Counted from the first letter of the stretch, positions 21,398 to 33,064 are shown. The stretch is 64,000 nucleotides of DNA from Pezicula radicicola (GCA_003008705.1 PDUO01000050.1:190682-254681); one strand, 5' to 3'. Notes: generated by a model from the letters alone, not told the origin. Made by a program: numbers and translations.

Positions 21398-23450
21398 TGG
21401 CAGGCCCAGCGACAAATTCCCCCTTCGAAAATCACGGAGAGTCCTCCCGCCAGGGCGCCCGAGGCGCCGACGATGGTCGTGATTGAGACATAGCCAGCGC
21501 ATGGCTTTGAGACATCACACAACAGCAGGGGAAGGCTCACGGTCTCGCCTCTCGAAGCCAGGAAGAAACTTCGATACCAAGATATGGCGACATAAGCACC
21601 AAATTTCGCGACTCGGTACAGGTTCGAGATTTCGGGATCACACAGCTTTAAAAAGAAGAGAAACATGCTCCACAAATTTTTGAAGACTAAAAAGCCTGGA
21701 AACGAATCAGAGTCTGTGTACTGGCCAGAGGACTTCCAAAAGATCAGACGGATATCCGAATCCTTACATACGGCTACGATTCCAACGTCACGGTAGGCCT
21801 CACTCAGCCAACCGGCAAAAGTGGTATCTTTGAGCATGGGAGCTCCCTCCTTAAAAATGTAGAAGGAAATCGACCAACAGGGCGCCAGCTCATCTTTATA
21901 GCCCACAGCCTAGGAGGACTTGTAGCAAGCAAGCGTTGATTGAAGCACGCAAATACGCAAAACAAGCAGCAGAGGCACAACTCTACGATATCTATAAGTC
22001 AACATATGCAGTCATTTTCCTTGGGACCCCGCATAGAGGCACCAATATTGCCCATTGGGGTTCTATCTTGAGCTCTATTGCTGGCGCGGTTCAACTTGAC
22101 ACAAACACCAAAGTTTTGAAGGGCCTCGAGCCCTCCGTCATATCTAAGCTACACGAACTAATCTTGGATTTTAACGATGTGCTTGAGGGTGATTTGCGCG
22201 AAAAACTTATTTTATATACCTTCCAAGAAGAACTTGGCATGGCAGGAATCAGATTACTCGGTGGCAAGGTGAGATTCCCTGGCAACCGTGAAGACTACAC
22301 CTTGATCACTCAGCTTGAGTAAGTCGATCTGAGTGTGGCAAGAAGTCTCATCGCAGTTATTACAGTTTTAGAAACCAATATGTACGATGTAGCTAACTAG
22401 AAAGGAGGTTGTCCTAGACCAATCTTCTTCTTTTGATTCTCGTGAATACGAGCATGAGACGATTCACGCAAACCATATTAACATGTGCCGTTTCCAATCA
22501 TGAGAAGGTAATGGCTATATAAAGATTCAAGGGAAGTTAGCGCAGTATGTTGCCGCTATCAAAAGCTCTAAAAATGCTCGGCTTGCAGAAGAATTAAACT
22601 TACATTGTTCGTAAAAAGCATCTAATTTCATAATCGCAAGCAAGGAAGAGTTTTGCTTTGACTTTCCCAGGGAGGAATAGTTATGAAATTATCCATTTTT
22701 AATGTTATTATCACTTTGAGCTTCTTGTTATGTATATTCATTCACTTTTTGACATATGGACATGGTTGCAAGTCCCATAAATAGATGAAAACGCACTAGC
22801 CAAGCTCGAAGCCTGCCGCAATTCCCTCGCATTCCCTGAAATAGGCCATCGACTCCTTGACATAGAAAAGGCTTATGCAGAGACATGTTCCTGGATACTG
22901 GAGAATGAAGCTTATAATGAATGGAATCAAGAGGAACGAGATCTACTTTGGATCAAGGGCAAGCCAGGAAGTGGGAAATCGACACTGATGCGATTCGCCT
23001 TGCAAGATTTTAAAGATAGCTTCCCCGAAGTGTTAATCCTAGAGTTCTTTTTCCATGGTCAAGGCACTTCCCTACAAAGACTCCTGTTGGAATGTTTCGG
23101 TCTCTTCTGCACCAATTGTGTGCCTCGGTTCACCAAGCCTGTGATTCTGTCCAAGCTGCGTTTTTGGAGAAAAGGGGGTTCAGAACCTGGGAATGGCATC
23201 CTCAAGAGCTTAAGAGCCTATTCTTTGAGTCGGTTTCTCAAGCTCCCAAAATTATGCCTATTGCAATATTTATCGATGGTATATCTTGCCTGCTTATCTT
23301 TTACTCCTCCTTTGTGTTCCTTCCACTCCCAAGGGAACGACAATAGAATATCCAACTAGATCCAAAGAATAACAAAGGACAAACACCCCTTGAAGGAGCA
23401 GCAACTTGATCTAGCTGAGGAACGGTTCTTGGAATTCCAAGAGTCTGATT
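21398..23450 (+). pseudogene. NLR-type receptor pseudogene: alpha/beta hydrolase, NACHT, ankyrin
   Basis: The remains show a fungal NOD-like receptor with a lipase-like N-terminal domain (DIRILTYGYDSNV, IFIAHSLGGLVA, AVIFLGTPHRGT), then a NACHT domain (LLWIKGKPGSGKST P-loop, FFFHGQGTSLQ, IAIFIDG). At 23362-23410 a short ankyrin-like NNKGQTPLEGAA follows. A GTAAGT donor at 22320 and a CAAATAG-like acceptor near 22790 mark a real intron. Single-base losses break the frame after WPED near 21730, inside GGLVA-KQAL near 21930, and after TSLQ near 23080. Reading resumes correctly in another frame each time. Such receptors act in non-self recognition and incompatibility. The N-terminal boundary (ATG at 21398) is uncertain and the ankyrin array is almost entirely lost. 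Sequencing error is an alternative for any one break but not for the overall decay. Confidence 0.85.
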
Positions 23451-24117
23451 ACGAAGAGGACAGAGAAGGAGCTAAACGTTTAGAAAAAATAGTCCTCATT
23501 CTTCGTGAAAATAGTACTCAACGAGAAAGAGAAAAATCAATTACTTCTTGAAAGTTGGGGTATGAGAATTTGGTTGGAGTTGGAAAGGGAAGTTGTCACA
23601 GAGCTGCGAGTTACACAGTTTTGCTTTGGCGTCCCCAGAAGAGCTGATATTCTGAGTCAAGATCCGCAGGTACCAATCATGTTTTACTTTATTTCTTTTT
23701 CTCCCAATTCTTTGGACAGTAAACGACGATGGCAGAGTAGCTAATTGATTTTTAGCCAGCCTGCCAATTTTTTGAAGCCAAACCAGCGCTGTCCCAACAA
23801 CCTCCCGACATACTGCTGAAATCACATACAAAAAGAGAATTACTCGAGTCAAGTGGGTTACAGTTGCTACAATACTTGATGGTTATAACCAAATAAACGT
23901 CTTCTGACAACGATTATAGATTTACCTCAAACTAAGAATTCGCGAATAAGCTCTCCACCATCCAGCATAGTTACGCCCTCAATCCTCCAGATGGATTGAG
24001 CAACTCAAGCTGAGAGTAATACAAGTAACGGCACAATCATCACAATATCTCTAAAAAAGGATACAAATTTTGATTAAAAACACTTATAGATTCCATATTT
24101 ACAAGAACTCAAATCAG
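23451..24117. other. Intergenic, no supported gene
   Basis: This lies between the decayed NACHT gene and the stop codon of the purine permease. Open frames are short and I recognise no motif. Part may be further decayed NLR sequence. Confidence 0.4.
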
Positions 24118-25988
24118 CTATTCCTCCCTCTCCCGATCAGCCATGACCGGTCTTCCTCCAGCATCCCTAATACTCTTATCCATAGCACTCCTATCCCTGG
24201 GCAACACCAAATTCAAAAACACCCCCACAACAGCAGCAATAATAAAAGGAGTCTCAACAATCAAATTAACACCCTGTTCAAAACCACTCAAATGAACATT
24301 ACTGCCACTATAATCCAACATCTGATCAAACCAAGTCGGTTGAACGATATCAATGAATCCGAATCCAAGAGCAGCTGTGAGGATAAATCGATTTCGACGT
24401 GTCCAAGCAATGAGGCCTAGGACTCGGATACCTGCCACTGCTATGGTACTGTAGAGGAAAACTTGCATTCCACCTAGGACGGAGGGTGGCATGCTACCGA
24501 ATACGGCACCGAATTTTCCGAAGATTCCCATTAGGATTAAGAAGCCTGAAGCACACCAGCCTGCTCTTCGAGAGGCACAACCGGTTAAAGAAATGACACC
24601 GTTGTTACCAGCTTGTGATACCATGGGTAAACCGGTCCCGAAAGCACTTATAAGCGAGCCCAAGCCATCACATAAAATTCCTCCTTGGATTCGACTGTTG
24701 AACTGGGTGCCTTCGATATCGACATTCGAGATCTCGGCTGTTGCGAGAATATCGGGCATGCAGCTTACGGCTTCGCAGATGAACATGATGAGCAAGGGGA
24801 GAATGAGAGCTCCGTCTACCGAAAGCTTGAACGTATGAACCCAGAGGAAGGTAATAGGTGGTGCAGCATCGATATTGGAACGGGACCAGTAGCCTGTTGC
24901 TCCTGAGATGGCACAACCAACTGCAAGACCCAGAATTACCGAGGCGGATTTCATGAGAGGACTACCAAACTGTTCGACTATGATTATGGAGACGAAGACA
25001 GAGAATCCGAGTCCGATGAGTTTTGGATCTCCCCTGTTTTTCTCATTAGTTCTGGGGATTGAGTTGGGTTGAGAAAAATGGGCTTACCAGGGAAGAGGTC
25101 TTGGTGCTGCCGTGCTTGGGCACAGCGCATAGAATCCAGTACCACCATTACAATTCGAGCTACCACCCCAATTCTGCATTCCATTACTGATCAAATACAC
25201 CCCAACAAGCAATAGCAAACTTCCAGTCACGGTCTTCGGGAATATCTTGTTCAGCTTCTTCGGCGGCACCATACTCATTGCGATCTGTATCCAAACAGTG
25301 CATAACATCGACCCAAGAATAGCACCCCAAGCATCCGGACAAGGGAGTTGCGTACCATCTTCAGCAGTCGGACAAGTACCATTCGCATATCTCATAGCCG
25401 TATAATTGAAAGCTATAGGAAAAATATCAAAAGTAGGACCAACGACAGACAGAAGTCCTGTGCCGATATAAAAGGGTGTCTTAGCGATGTGTACGCGAGT
25501 TACTTGGAGAGCTGTAGCGATTCCAGTTGTGATGAAGGCGGCAGAGACAAGGTATTGAGTTATTTGTGCATTGAAGTAGAAGGCTCCGCCTGCAATAGCT
25601 AGAGGTGGTGAAACTATGGATCCGATCATTGTCAAGGCATGTTGGAGACCGAGGAGGAGTGTGAGTAAGATTGGGATCTCATCGTCTAGGCCGTAAAAGG
25701 GTGCTTCGTAGTCTTTGTATTTCCGGTTGAGTGGCCATATGTTTGGAGTTATTAGGTAGAAGTAGTCCTGTATCTTGTTAGTTTGCACTTCATCAATGAG
25801 CCCTAGGTAAACGATCTTACATAGTCTCCCAACCAGCCTTCCTTCGAGGTAAAGTAGTGCTTCAAATATGTCCAGCCAGTCCTCTTGCCTTCAACAGCGC
25901 CTTCATTTGAAAATGAAGTCGTATACTGAGGAACATCCTTCTCTCGCTCCTGTTGCTTCTCAATACTTGCAGGAGTATCCACGTCCAT
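24118..25988 (-). CDS. Purine permease of the NCS2 family (UapA/UapC type)
   Basis: This is a plasma-membrane nucleobase:proton symporter, probably for xanthine, uric acid or related purines. Exons 25821-25988, 25088-25767 and 24118-25033 give 587 residues, close to UapA length. After a hydrophilic N-terminus comes the TM1 element LLLGLQHALTMIG, with the QH pair needed for function in this family. Many membrane segments follow. The family signature region reads SQAGNNGVISLTG, including the NNG core. Where UapA-like proteins have Arg after LT, this one has Gly, a position linked to specificity, so the exact purine is uncertain. The gene is divergent from the amidohydrolase and shares a 604-bp intergenic region with it. 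Confidence 0.95.
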
Positions 25989-26592
25989 GATCTATCAAAA
26001 CCCGCAACGACCGGATTGAAAATATGACACAAACTGCTGACCTACATATTTTTCTCAAGAGGACCTCGTGGCTCTTTATTTACCGTTGCAATATCTCACG
26101 CCTTGCAGATGTACCGATATTTTGTCAACAAGTAGTGGAACCCAGCGAAGATCACTTTGAAAATTGAAGCTATTCTAGTGGTTGATAGGATATTCTCAAA
26201 TCAATTGACCAATAAAAAGTTGTGATCTTGCCGATTTACTGTATTTTCTTATCTGAACGGAAGGCCCCGATGAGCTAGGGTGTTTTGGAGGTCCAAACGT
26301 GGGGTGCAGCACATGGCTTGACATGGATGAGGATTTTCACAACTCCAAACGCCTTGGGAAGTTCATAAATGTGTATCTAGAAGTCGGTTCAGATCTTCGG
26401 CATGCTTCTATCCTGAGATCTTTCCGATGTGATACGAACAAGACTATTCTGTTCATTGTTGAAACTAATAAGCAGGGAAGAAGTTAGCGATCTTTGAACG
26501 TCATTATTTCATCTTTAAACTTACTCCTCTTCACTGAACCGAACCACTCATCACTCAATCAATTCTTCAGACAACCAACCCAAACCACCAAT
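25989..26592. promoter_or_regulatory. Divergent promoter, permease and amidohydrolase
   Basis: The two start codons (minus at 25988, plus at 26593) face away from each other across about 600 bp, so this must hold both promoters. A CTTATCT word at 26248-26254 is a perfect AGATAAG GATA-factor site on the minus strand. It is of the kind bound by AreA/NIT2 nitrogen regulators. A CA-rich leader precedes the amidohydrolase ATG. A 62-codon frame at 26299-26487 has no support as a gene. Confidence 0.5.
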
Positions 26593-28101
26593 ATGTCAAA
26601 CATCACCCTCCTTGAATTCGCTAAGGACTATGTCAAAGACCCATCAAAATACCACCCAGCAGAAGGGTCACCAACAACCCTCTACGACCACTGCACAATA
26701 ATAACCCTCAACACCAACCGCGACATAATTCTCGACGGAGTTATCGTCGTAACCAACAACCGAATCGTCGATATTGGAAAGTCCTCAGAAATAAGCCGCA
26801 CATATTGGATGGAGCCCGGAGTAATAATACACGAATGTGATGGAAAAATCATAATCCCCGGTCTTATTAACACGCATTCGCATCTCGCACAATCCTTACT
26901 CAGAGGACTAGCTGAAGACTTACCACTTCATTCCTGGCTCTGCGATGCAATTTGGCCTCTCGAAGCTAGTTACGACGCCGATGATGGTTACGTAGCTGCA
27001 AAACTCAGTATAGCAGAGATGCTAAAGAGCGGAACGACCTGTTTTCTCGAAAGTATGTTAACGCACCGTAGCGGTTTCGAGAATGTTGTCAGAGCAGTAG
27101 GAGAAACCGGGATTCGAGGATGTCTTGGAAAACTCGTTAAATTCGAGGAAAGTAATAAGGAACTTAAGATTTCTGATCCGAGGGATAAGGATGTGGAATC
27201 TATGTCTGTTGCTTCTATGTTGGAAGCGCATACGAAGCATCATGGTTCCTTTAATGATCGACTTCATGTTTGGGCTGCGGCGGGGACACCGAGAGGTTCA
27301 CCGTTATCTTCGCATCTTGGGATTGGAGAGGCTTGTAGAGAACATGATATTGGACTTACGATGCATTGTGCTGAAGCACCGAAGGATTTGACTATCTATC
27401 GAGATATGTATCAATGTTCACCTGTTGAGTTCTGTCATAAGGCGAAGTTAACAGGTCCAAAGACGGTGCTAGCGCATATGGTACATCTGGATCTTGCAGT
27501 CGATTTGCCACTGTTGAAAGAGAGTGGAACGACAGTTGCTCATAATCCGAATAGTAATTGCAAATTAGCGAGTGGTATTGCGAAGGTCCCGGAGATGTTG
27601 GATGGTGGTGTAAATGTCTCGCTTGGTACCGATGGAGCTCCATGTGGGAATACATATGATATGTTTCGCGAGATGCACTTGGCAGGCATTATTCATAAGG
27701 GAGCGAATCTTGATGCTGGATTAGTGGGAGCAGAGACAGTGTTGGAGATGGCAACGATCAATGGAGCTAAGGCTCTGGGTCTAGATAAAGATATTGGAAG
27801 TTTGGAAGTAGGCAAAAAAGCTGATTTTGTGGTCGTTAATGCTAAGGGGTTACATGCTGCTCCTTTTGATGAAAGTCAAATACTGGCCGGAGGCGTTGAC
27901 CCTGTCACTACAGTGGTGTATTCGTGCACTGGGGCTGATGTGGATATGGTCGTCGTTGATGGAGAAGTACTTGTGAGTGGTGGGCATTTGGTGAAGATAT
28001 ACGAAGACGAGATCTTGGAGGCAGCAAAAAAGTCGATAAAAGGAATTCGAGAGAGATCAGGCATCAAAGCTGTGAACAGAAAGGGTTGGAAATATATCTA
28101 A
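26593..28101 (+). CDS. Metal-dependent amidohydrolase, purine/s-triazine deaminase type
   Basis: This 502-residue intronless protein belongs to the ATZ/TRZ-like amidohydrolases, which deaminate guanine, 8-oxoguanine, methylthioadenosine/SAH or triazines. It shows the metal-binding HSH (INTHSHLAQSLLRGLAEDLPL), MHCAE, AHMVHLD and HNPNSNCKLASGIAKVPEML. The catalytic Asp lies in LGTDGAPCGN, where the last part departs from the usual GTDGAxSNN. I chose the ATG at 26593 because the 33 upstream codons of open frame look like leader sequence. Divergence from a purine permease favours an aminopurine or related heterocycle as substrate, but motif evidence alone cannot decide. No signal peptide is seen, so it is probably cytosolic. 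Confidence 0.93.
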   Translation: MSNITLLEFAKDYVKDPSKYHPAEGSPTTLYDHCTIITLNTNRDIILDGVIVVTNNRIVDIGKSSEISRTYWMEPGVIIHECDGKIIIPGLINTHSHLAQSLLRGLAEDLPLHSWLCDAIWPLEASYDADDGYVAAKLSIAEMLKSGTTCFLESMLTHRSGFENVVRAVGETGIRGCLGKLVKFEESNKELKISDPRDKDVESMSVASMLEAHTKHHGSFNDRLHVWAAAGTPRGSPLSSHLGIGEACREHDIGLTMHCAEAPKDLTIYRDMYQCSPVEFCHKAKLTGPKTVLAHMVHLDLAVDLPLLKESGTTVAHNPNSNCKLASGIAKVPEMLDGGVNVSLGTDGAPCGNTYDMFREMHLAGIIHKGANLDAGLVGAETVLEMATINGAKALGLDKDIGSLEVGKKADFVVVNAKGLHAAPFDESQILAGGVDPVTTVVYSCTGADVDMVVVDGEVLVSGGHLVKIYEDEILEAAKKSIKGIRERSGIKAVNRKGWKYI

Positions 28102-29590
28102 ATGTAGAATAAAAGTTTGATCCCCAATTTTGTCTTAATTTTTGACATGCACGGCTTTTGATACCGAGCTTTAGTTAAGCACAACCTAGAATTGTAGTCA
28201 TGTAAAAGGAAAGTGAATCACTTACCATAACTTAGTTGTTAAACTATGTTAACTATCTAAATAGTTATCCAAACTAAGTCATCTACAGTACTCAAAATAT
28301 ACTATCCACCTCTAAAGTCAGGGATTTGCACAAAACTATATAAGTTAAGTACATAAATAAGTCTGACAGCAATCTTCCAAGTAGTCAAGTTGTCAGAAAT
28401 GGTGCTTACAAATGGCCTTGGGCACCGGAACATTCGGAAAGTCTATTTAGTCTAATATGTAGTGTGGCAACCCCACATTTGAATAGCTTCATCAATTACA
28501 CTAATTATAGACAATCCAGTCAGTTCATCATATTATTCCCGACACAGGTATTCTATTCCACTACAACTTCTACTCTAAGCACTTAGAGACAACGTTTGAC
28601 GACAAGTATTTCCTAGTGCGTACAATTAGACTTTGTACAGGGATTCGACACCCCGAGAATTTTAGTGCACATCCCACCACTGGTCCGTGAGTGTCTAATT
28701 GTAGACACTAGGGGATAGTACTCTGGTACCTAGATAACTAGCGGCGAAGGCTTACTTTAGTTCTCAAAAGTCTGCCACAACTTAGAAACTTAAAGTGCCC
28801 TTAACTAGCTACCAAAACCTTAAAATGCTAACTCCATCTCGAATTCTACTCCCTCAACTCTCAGACTTAGGCAAAGAATAAGCCTCGCTTCCCTCCAAAA
28901 TAACAACCAGCAAGTCAATACCACCCCTCAACACCACTCCCCTATATTTCTCATGTTCCTAAATGGAAACAACCGATACGGACTAAGTCCAACCAAAGCA
29001 CACACCCAATCTTCAACAACAAAATCTCCTTCTCCACCAAATCTCTCTTCCAGGTTCACAGCATGCAAAACCCCGTGACATAGCCGTAAAAAAAGAGCTT
29101 AGCCCACGGCCGAGTCCCATCTCGTCGGCCGCAACGGACACCACCGAAGCCACCCTCGCAAATCCAATCAGAAAGCAAGGAGATAAGACCCACCGGAGAC
29201 AACCGCATATTCATCTGCACACGATAGAAGCCTCGATAGGGTAAATGAAGGTGGGGAAGTCAGATGTGACCTGATCACCGAAATCTCAATCTCCACGATG
29301 ACCATACTGGTACCTCCGTAACACAAAACAAAATTGCGAAATGCAGTTCATACATTCAAAGGACCTAAAAACCTTCATATAATATTTAAGAACCCACCCT
29401 TCCTTCCCTAGGTAAAGTGGGAGGGAACAAGAAGCTAAATGACATCAGCTTCCTTGTGTAGACATTTCCATAAACACATATCTCCCCTCTCACCTCATCA
29501 AACACTTCATTCTCACTCTCCCTCCTCAGGAAACAATAACAACGAAGACTCACCATATCACCAACAAGAACAGACAATAACATCGCAACA
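28102..29590. other. Intergenic, no supported gene
   Basis: About 1.5 kb. I see no gene, only a degenerate repeat patch at 28641-28745 and, near 28210-28290, AT-rich words loosely like the 18-bp repeats. The last 150 bases before 29591 are C/A-rich and probably the dioxygenase leader. Confidence 0.5.
28641..28745 (+). repeat. Degenerate dispersed repeat, copy 2
   Basis: This shares the GGATTCG-ACCCC-GAGAA-TTTA and ACACTAGGGGATA blocks with 3024-3140, with shorter spacing between them. The identity of the parent element is unknown. Confidence 0.3.
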
Positions 29591-30689
29591 ATGGGAGCAG
29601 CACCAGAAACAAAGTACGCCGAGCGCGCAATCCCCAAGATCTCCCTTCACGACTTCGAAACCAGAATCGACGAGGTAACGGCGCAGTAAGTAACCCAAAG
29701 GCTCATTAAATTCATCATAAAGATATATATCTCTGACTCAAAAAACGATAAAAAGATTAATCCACGCCTCCGAAACCGACGGTTTCTTCGGCCTAACCAA
29801 CCACGGCATATCCCTCCAAGAAATCGAATCCATGTTCAACACCTCTCAATCCTTCTTCTCACTCCCCGACTCCACAAAAGCCCAAGTACCATTCACAACC
29901 AAAAACGCAGGATGGGAAAAGAACGCCCAAATAAGACCCTCAACCGGAAAAGCGGACCAAAAAGAGAGTTATCAAATGCAGTTCGGGAAAAATATGGAAG
30001 GACTTTGGTTACCCGACGAAGAACTACCTGGATTTAAAGAGAAGAGTTTGGGATTTATGAGGAAGGCACAGGGAGTTAGTGAAAAGTTGATGGTTTGTTT
30101 TGCTCGGGGTTTAGGATTTGATGATGAGTTTTTTATTAAAGCTCATGATGTTTCGAGACCGGAATCGCAGACTGTGTTAAGGTTGCTTCATTATTTTGAA
30201 GTTGACAAGACGGTTCCAGTTCCGGACGGATATTATAGAGCAGGAGCGCATGTTGATTGGGATTTCGTTACGCTACTTTTTCAACGGGAAGGACAATCCG
30301 GATTGGAGATTTGTCCTGGGAGGGAAGTTTCTACTGGGTTTGGTCTTGGTGATACTTGGACGAAGGTTGACCCTGCGCCTGGGGAGATCATCTGTAATAT
30401 TGGGGATCTTCTTATGTCTTGGAGCGATGATCGTTTCAAGAGTACTTTTCATCGGGTTAAAACTCCTTCGGGTCCTGAAGTTGATTATTATGGTCCGAGA
30501 TATAGTATTGCTTTTTTCAATCAGCCATGTACGGATGTGGAGATTCAGGGGCCGTTGAAGAAGTATCCGATGATTACTGGAGCGGAGTTTACGCGCAATG
30601 CTATGCAGAGAAATTTTGCGGCTTTGAAGGCGAAGCAGGAGGCATTGAAGGATATTTCGGAGGCAAGTAAGGTTGGCGTATCTGTTTAG
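29591..30689 (+). CDS. 2-oxoglutarate/Fe(II) dioxygenase, isopenicillin-N-synthase-like family
   Basis: Exons 29591-29685 and 29756-30689 give 342 residues; the 70-nt intron has a CTGAC branch point. The N-terminal DIOX_N part (IPKISLHDF, SETDGFFGLTNHGI, FNTSQSFFSLPDSTKAQVP) is followed by the jelly-roll core. The iron ligands appear as AHVDW (HxD) and the distal His in STFHRV, with the 2-oxoglutarate-binding RYSIAFF (RxS). The LRLLHYFEV and FNTSQSFF segments resemble the fungal thymine 7-hydroxylase branch, so a nucleobase or small heterocycle substrate is possible. Plant-hormone-type or secondary-metabolite oxidases share the fold. It is the third gene of a possible nucleobase group with the permease and amidohydrolase, but lies 1.5 kb from the latter. 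It is probably cytosolic. Confidence 0.93.
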
Positions 30690-30780
30690 TTGTGTTATTG
30701 CTGTACCGAGTCAAATTGCTCTGTAAGAGGTCATTTTGGACAGCTCTCTATATTGAGATATGAGAGATAGTATTGAGTAA

Positions 30781-30871
30781 ACTTACTTCACTTGAGTGAT
30801 TCACTTAACTTGAGTAACTCACTTTCTGAGTGACCGACTTGCTCTGAGTAACTACTCACTTGGTCTAAGTA
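30781..30871 (-). repeat. 18-bp minisatellite array C
   Basis: Five units lie at 30781-30798, 30799-30816, 30817-30832 (16 bp), 30833-30850 and 30854-30871. Most are exactly 18 bp and end TGAGTR. Read on the minus strand they match the units of arrays A, B and E. The array begins 92 bp after the dioxygenase stop codon and is the most regular copy of the family. Confidence 0.8.
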
Positions 30872-31184
30872 GCCATGCCAACGAGGCCATAATCAGAATG
30901 ATCTCTTCCACAGCGAGTCGCACGGTATTTGCCGTATCCAATCTCAAAAACCCGTCAATATAGTTTTTGTCCACGTCACACTCGGAGATCTGCCACCGCA
31001 TTTGCACCTTAATTTGAGCTAGTCAACCCAAAAACTTTTGTTGTATTCGTACATAAATTTTGATTTTGCCACAAATACAATGCGAACCGTAGTTCATAAA
31101 ACGTTTCGCCTGCAGAGTTCAGCATCGAACATCCTTCATTCACCTCCCCAATGCAATCGTGCCGACCCGGCTTAGGAATGTGTC
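30872..31184. other. Intergenic, no supported gene
   Basis: This lies between array C and the stop of the TRAP-alpha-like gene. No gene or motif was seen. Confidence 0.5.
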
Positions 31185-32149
31185 TTATTCGGACACAATC
31201 TTTGTCTTCTTTGCCGATGCGCCGCTCTTGACACGCTTGGCAGCTGGGCGGTTGATGTGAGACTGGGGAATCCAGCTCTCATCGTAAGCCTTCTCAGCCA
31301 AAGCACCAGTAGTGACAGCTGGGCCATCGGCGCCAATGACAGAGGCTTGGTCCTTGACATCGACGGCTTTCTTTGAGCCACCGGATGAGCGCTTGGCACG
31401 ATCTCCCTTTCCTCCACGTCTTGTCTGGGGGAATAGGGCCTCGATCCAAGTCTTGTAAACGAAATAGAGGGTTCCACTGAAAGCACCGAGGAGGACAAGG
31501 TAGAGGAAAATGCTTCAATTGGTCAGCATAGCCGTTTCAGGGGCTGGCACAAGACTTACATCTGAGGATCAAAGATGCTGGTAGCGGCCTCCACAACAGT
31601 GACAGTTCCATTGTAAGCCGAAAGCTGGTAAACAGCTCCGGCTTGGCTGGCAACAACTGCGACGAGGGCCAACTTGAGGTCTTGTGGGTTCAAATCGGTG
31701 GTGAACGCGTATGGAAAAGAAGCCTTCTCGCCTGCTGGAATCGCGACATCGTAAGTCTGCGCAGTGAGGTTGCGCACAATGGAAGCACTTGGGTGCAAGC
31801 CAGCTGCCAATGGTTGTAATGAAGCCAAAGAACCTCCAATAACAGCTACCTGCACAGCTTCAGATTCGCTGTTGATGATCTCCACCAAAGCTTGTGTCGC
31901 GTGTCCATTGATCAACTTGACGCCGAAGACCTCAGACTGAGGAAATGATGCTGTTGCTTGAACTTTGAGGTTGGACGCGGTGGGAGGAGTCTCAAGCTCT
32001 TCTTCTGCAGCCTATGCATCGGTGACCTCATTAGCTAACTGGCAATTTTGGAGCTTTCTGCACAGGAATTGGGGTTGGCTTACTGCTGCAACTACTGCGA
32101 CAGCGCGAAGAGCGAGGAGGGCAAGAGCTGAGAATTTGAGGAAGACCAT
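31185..32149 (-). CDS. TRAP-alpha-like ER membrane protein (Irc22 group)
   Basis: Exons 32084-32149, 31560-32011 and 31185-31512 give 281 residues. Exon 1 is a signal peptide (MVFLKFSALALLALRAVAVV). A luminal beta-rich domain follows (GHATQALVEIINSE, FPYAFTTDL), then one membrane segment after DPQI. The short cytosolic tail is basic and contains GGKGDRAKRSSGGSKK. This order matches the alpha subunit of the translocon-associated protein complex and its fungal relatives called Irc22, which sit in the ER membrane. The role in fungi is poorly defined; assistance to translocation is inferred from the animal complex. The intron 1 donor falls exactly after the signal peptide. Confidence 0.88.
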
Positions 32150-33064
32150 GGTGCTAAGCAATTGTCTTGATGGATGAGTTGGAAGAAGTAGAATGTTCTG
32201 ACGAGGAAGCTCTTTGTGCAAGGTGTTATGACAATTTGGCGAACGGCGCTAGCGGAGCCACCGATGTGTCGAGACGAAGCCTCGAAGAGGAAGGACGTGG
32301 AACTTAAGAGACACATTTATGGAAAATAATGGTGACAATATTAAAACACACGGAAACATAGGGCATCTGTCAAAGCCAGACCTAACTTCAATGACTGACT
32401 GGATTTGGGTACGTAACTAAGGTAGCCCACTTAGTCTGGGCAACTCATTTGGTATGGGTAACTCAATATCTTGAGTAGCCTAGCTGACTTGAGTAACTAT
32501 CTATTTCGTGACGGCACTTCGCACCCGGCCAAGCTTATGTACTGGATTAAGGCACAACTGATATTTTATTGCTCACTGGATTTACACTGAGGTTGCGGCC
32601 CAGAGTCGTCCCTGAGCCTTCTCATATCAGAAGTCTAGCTGTATTGAGATGCTCAACTTCAAAAGATCAGTAGTCAATGGGTACTTCATTTATCATCCTT
32701 TTATTCCTATGATGCTGAGTCTTATGGAGACATGTCTCCTGCTCCAACCTGAACGCCCGCTAAACGCAGAAAATGACAGGTCATTCAAGACGTGCTTTTA
32801 TACAATCATACAATGTATGTGCAAGGAATCCTTGCTGCCAGAAGCTCTTACTGGCTCTGGCTGGACGCATAACCTTCGCTGCTCCTCTTTCTAGTGGCAG
32901 ATCATCAAGCCATCTACAAGAGTTTGCCGAAGACGTCCTACTGCACTGCAGAAATATGTGGATACACATACCCAGCATCGAATTAACGAGCCAGGTTAAT
33001 CCGCCTGTACTAGAGTGTAAAGGGTATCAGAAAGGACAAAGCGAATCAAGTCTGCTACCAACTT
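32150..33064. other. Intergenic, no supported gene
   Basis: This holds array D (32425-32495) and the TRAP-alpha promoter. Frames of up to 126 codons near 32773-33153 show no motifs and overlap the end of MED19, so I do not call them. Confidence 0.5.
32425..32495 (-). repeat. 18-bp minisatellite array D
   Basis: Four units lie at 32425-32442, 32443-32460, 32461-32477 (17 bp) and 32478-32495, each ending GGGYA or GAGTA. The orientation is the same as array C. It lies about 275 bp upstream of the TRAP-alpha-like start codon. Confidence 0.75.

Noticed and set aside
21346..21906. 186-codon minus-strand frame over the NLR pseudogene
   Set aside because: It is antisense to legible hydrolase-domain sequence and has no motifs of its own.
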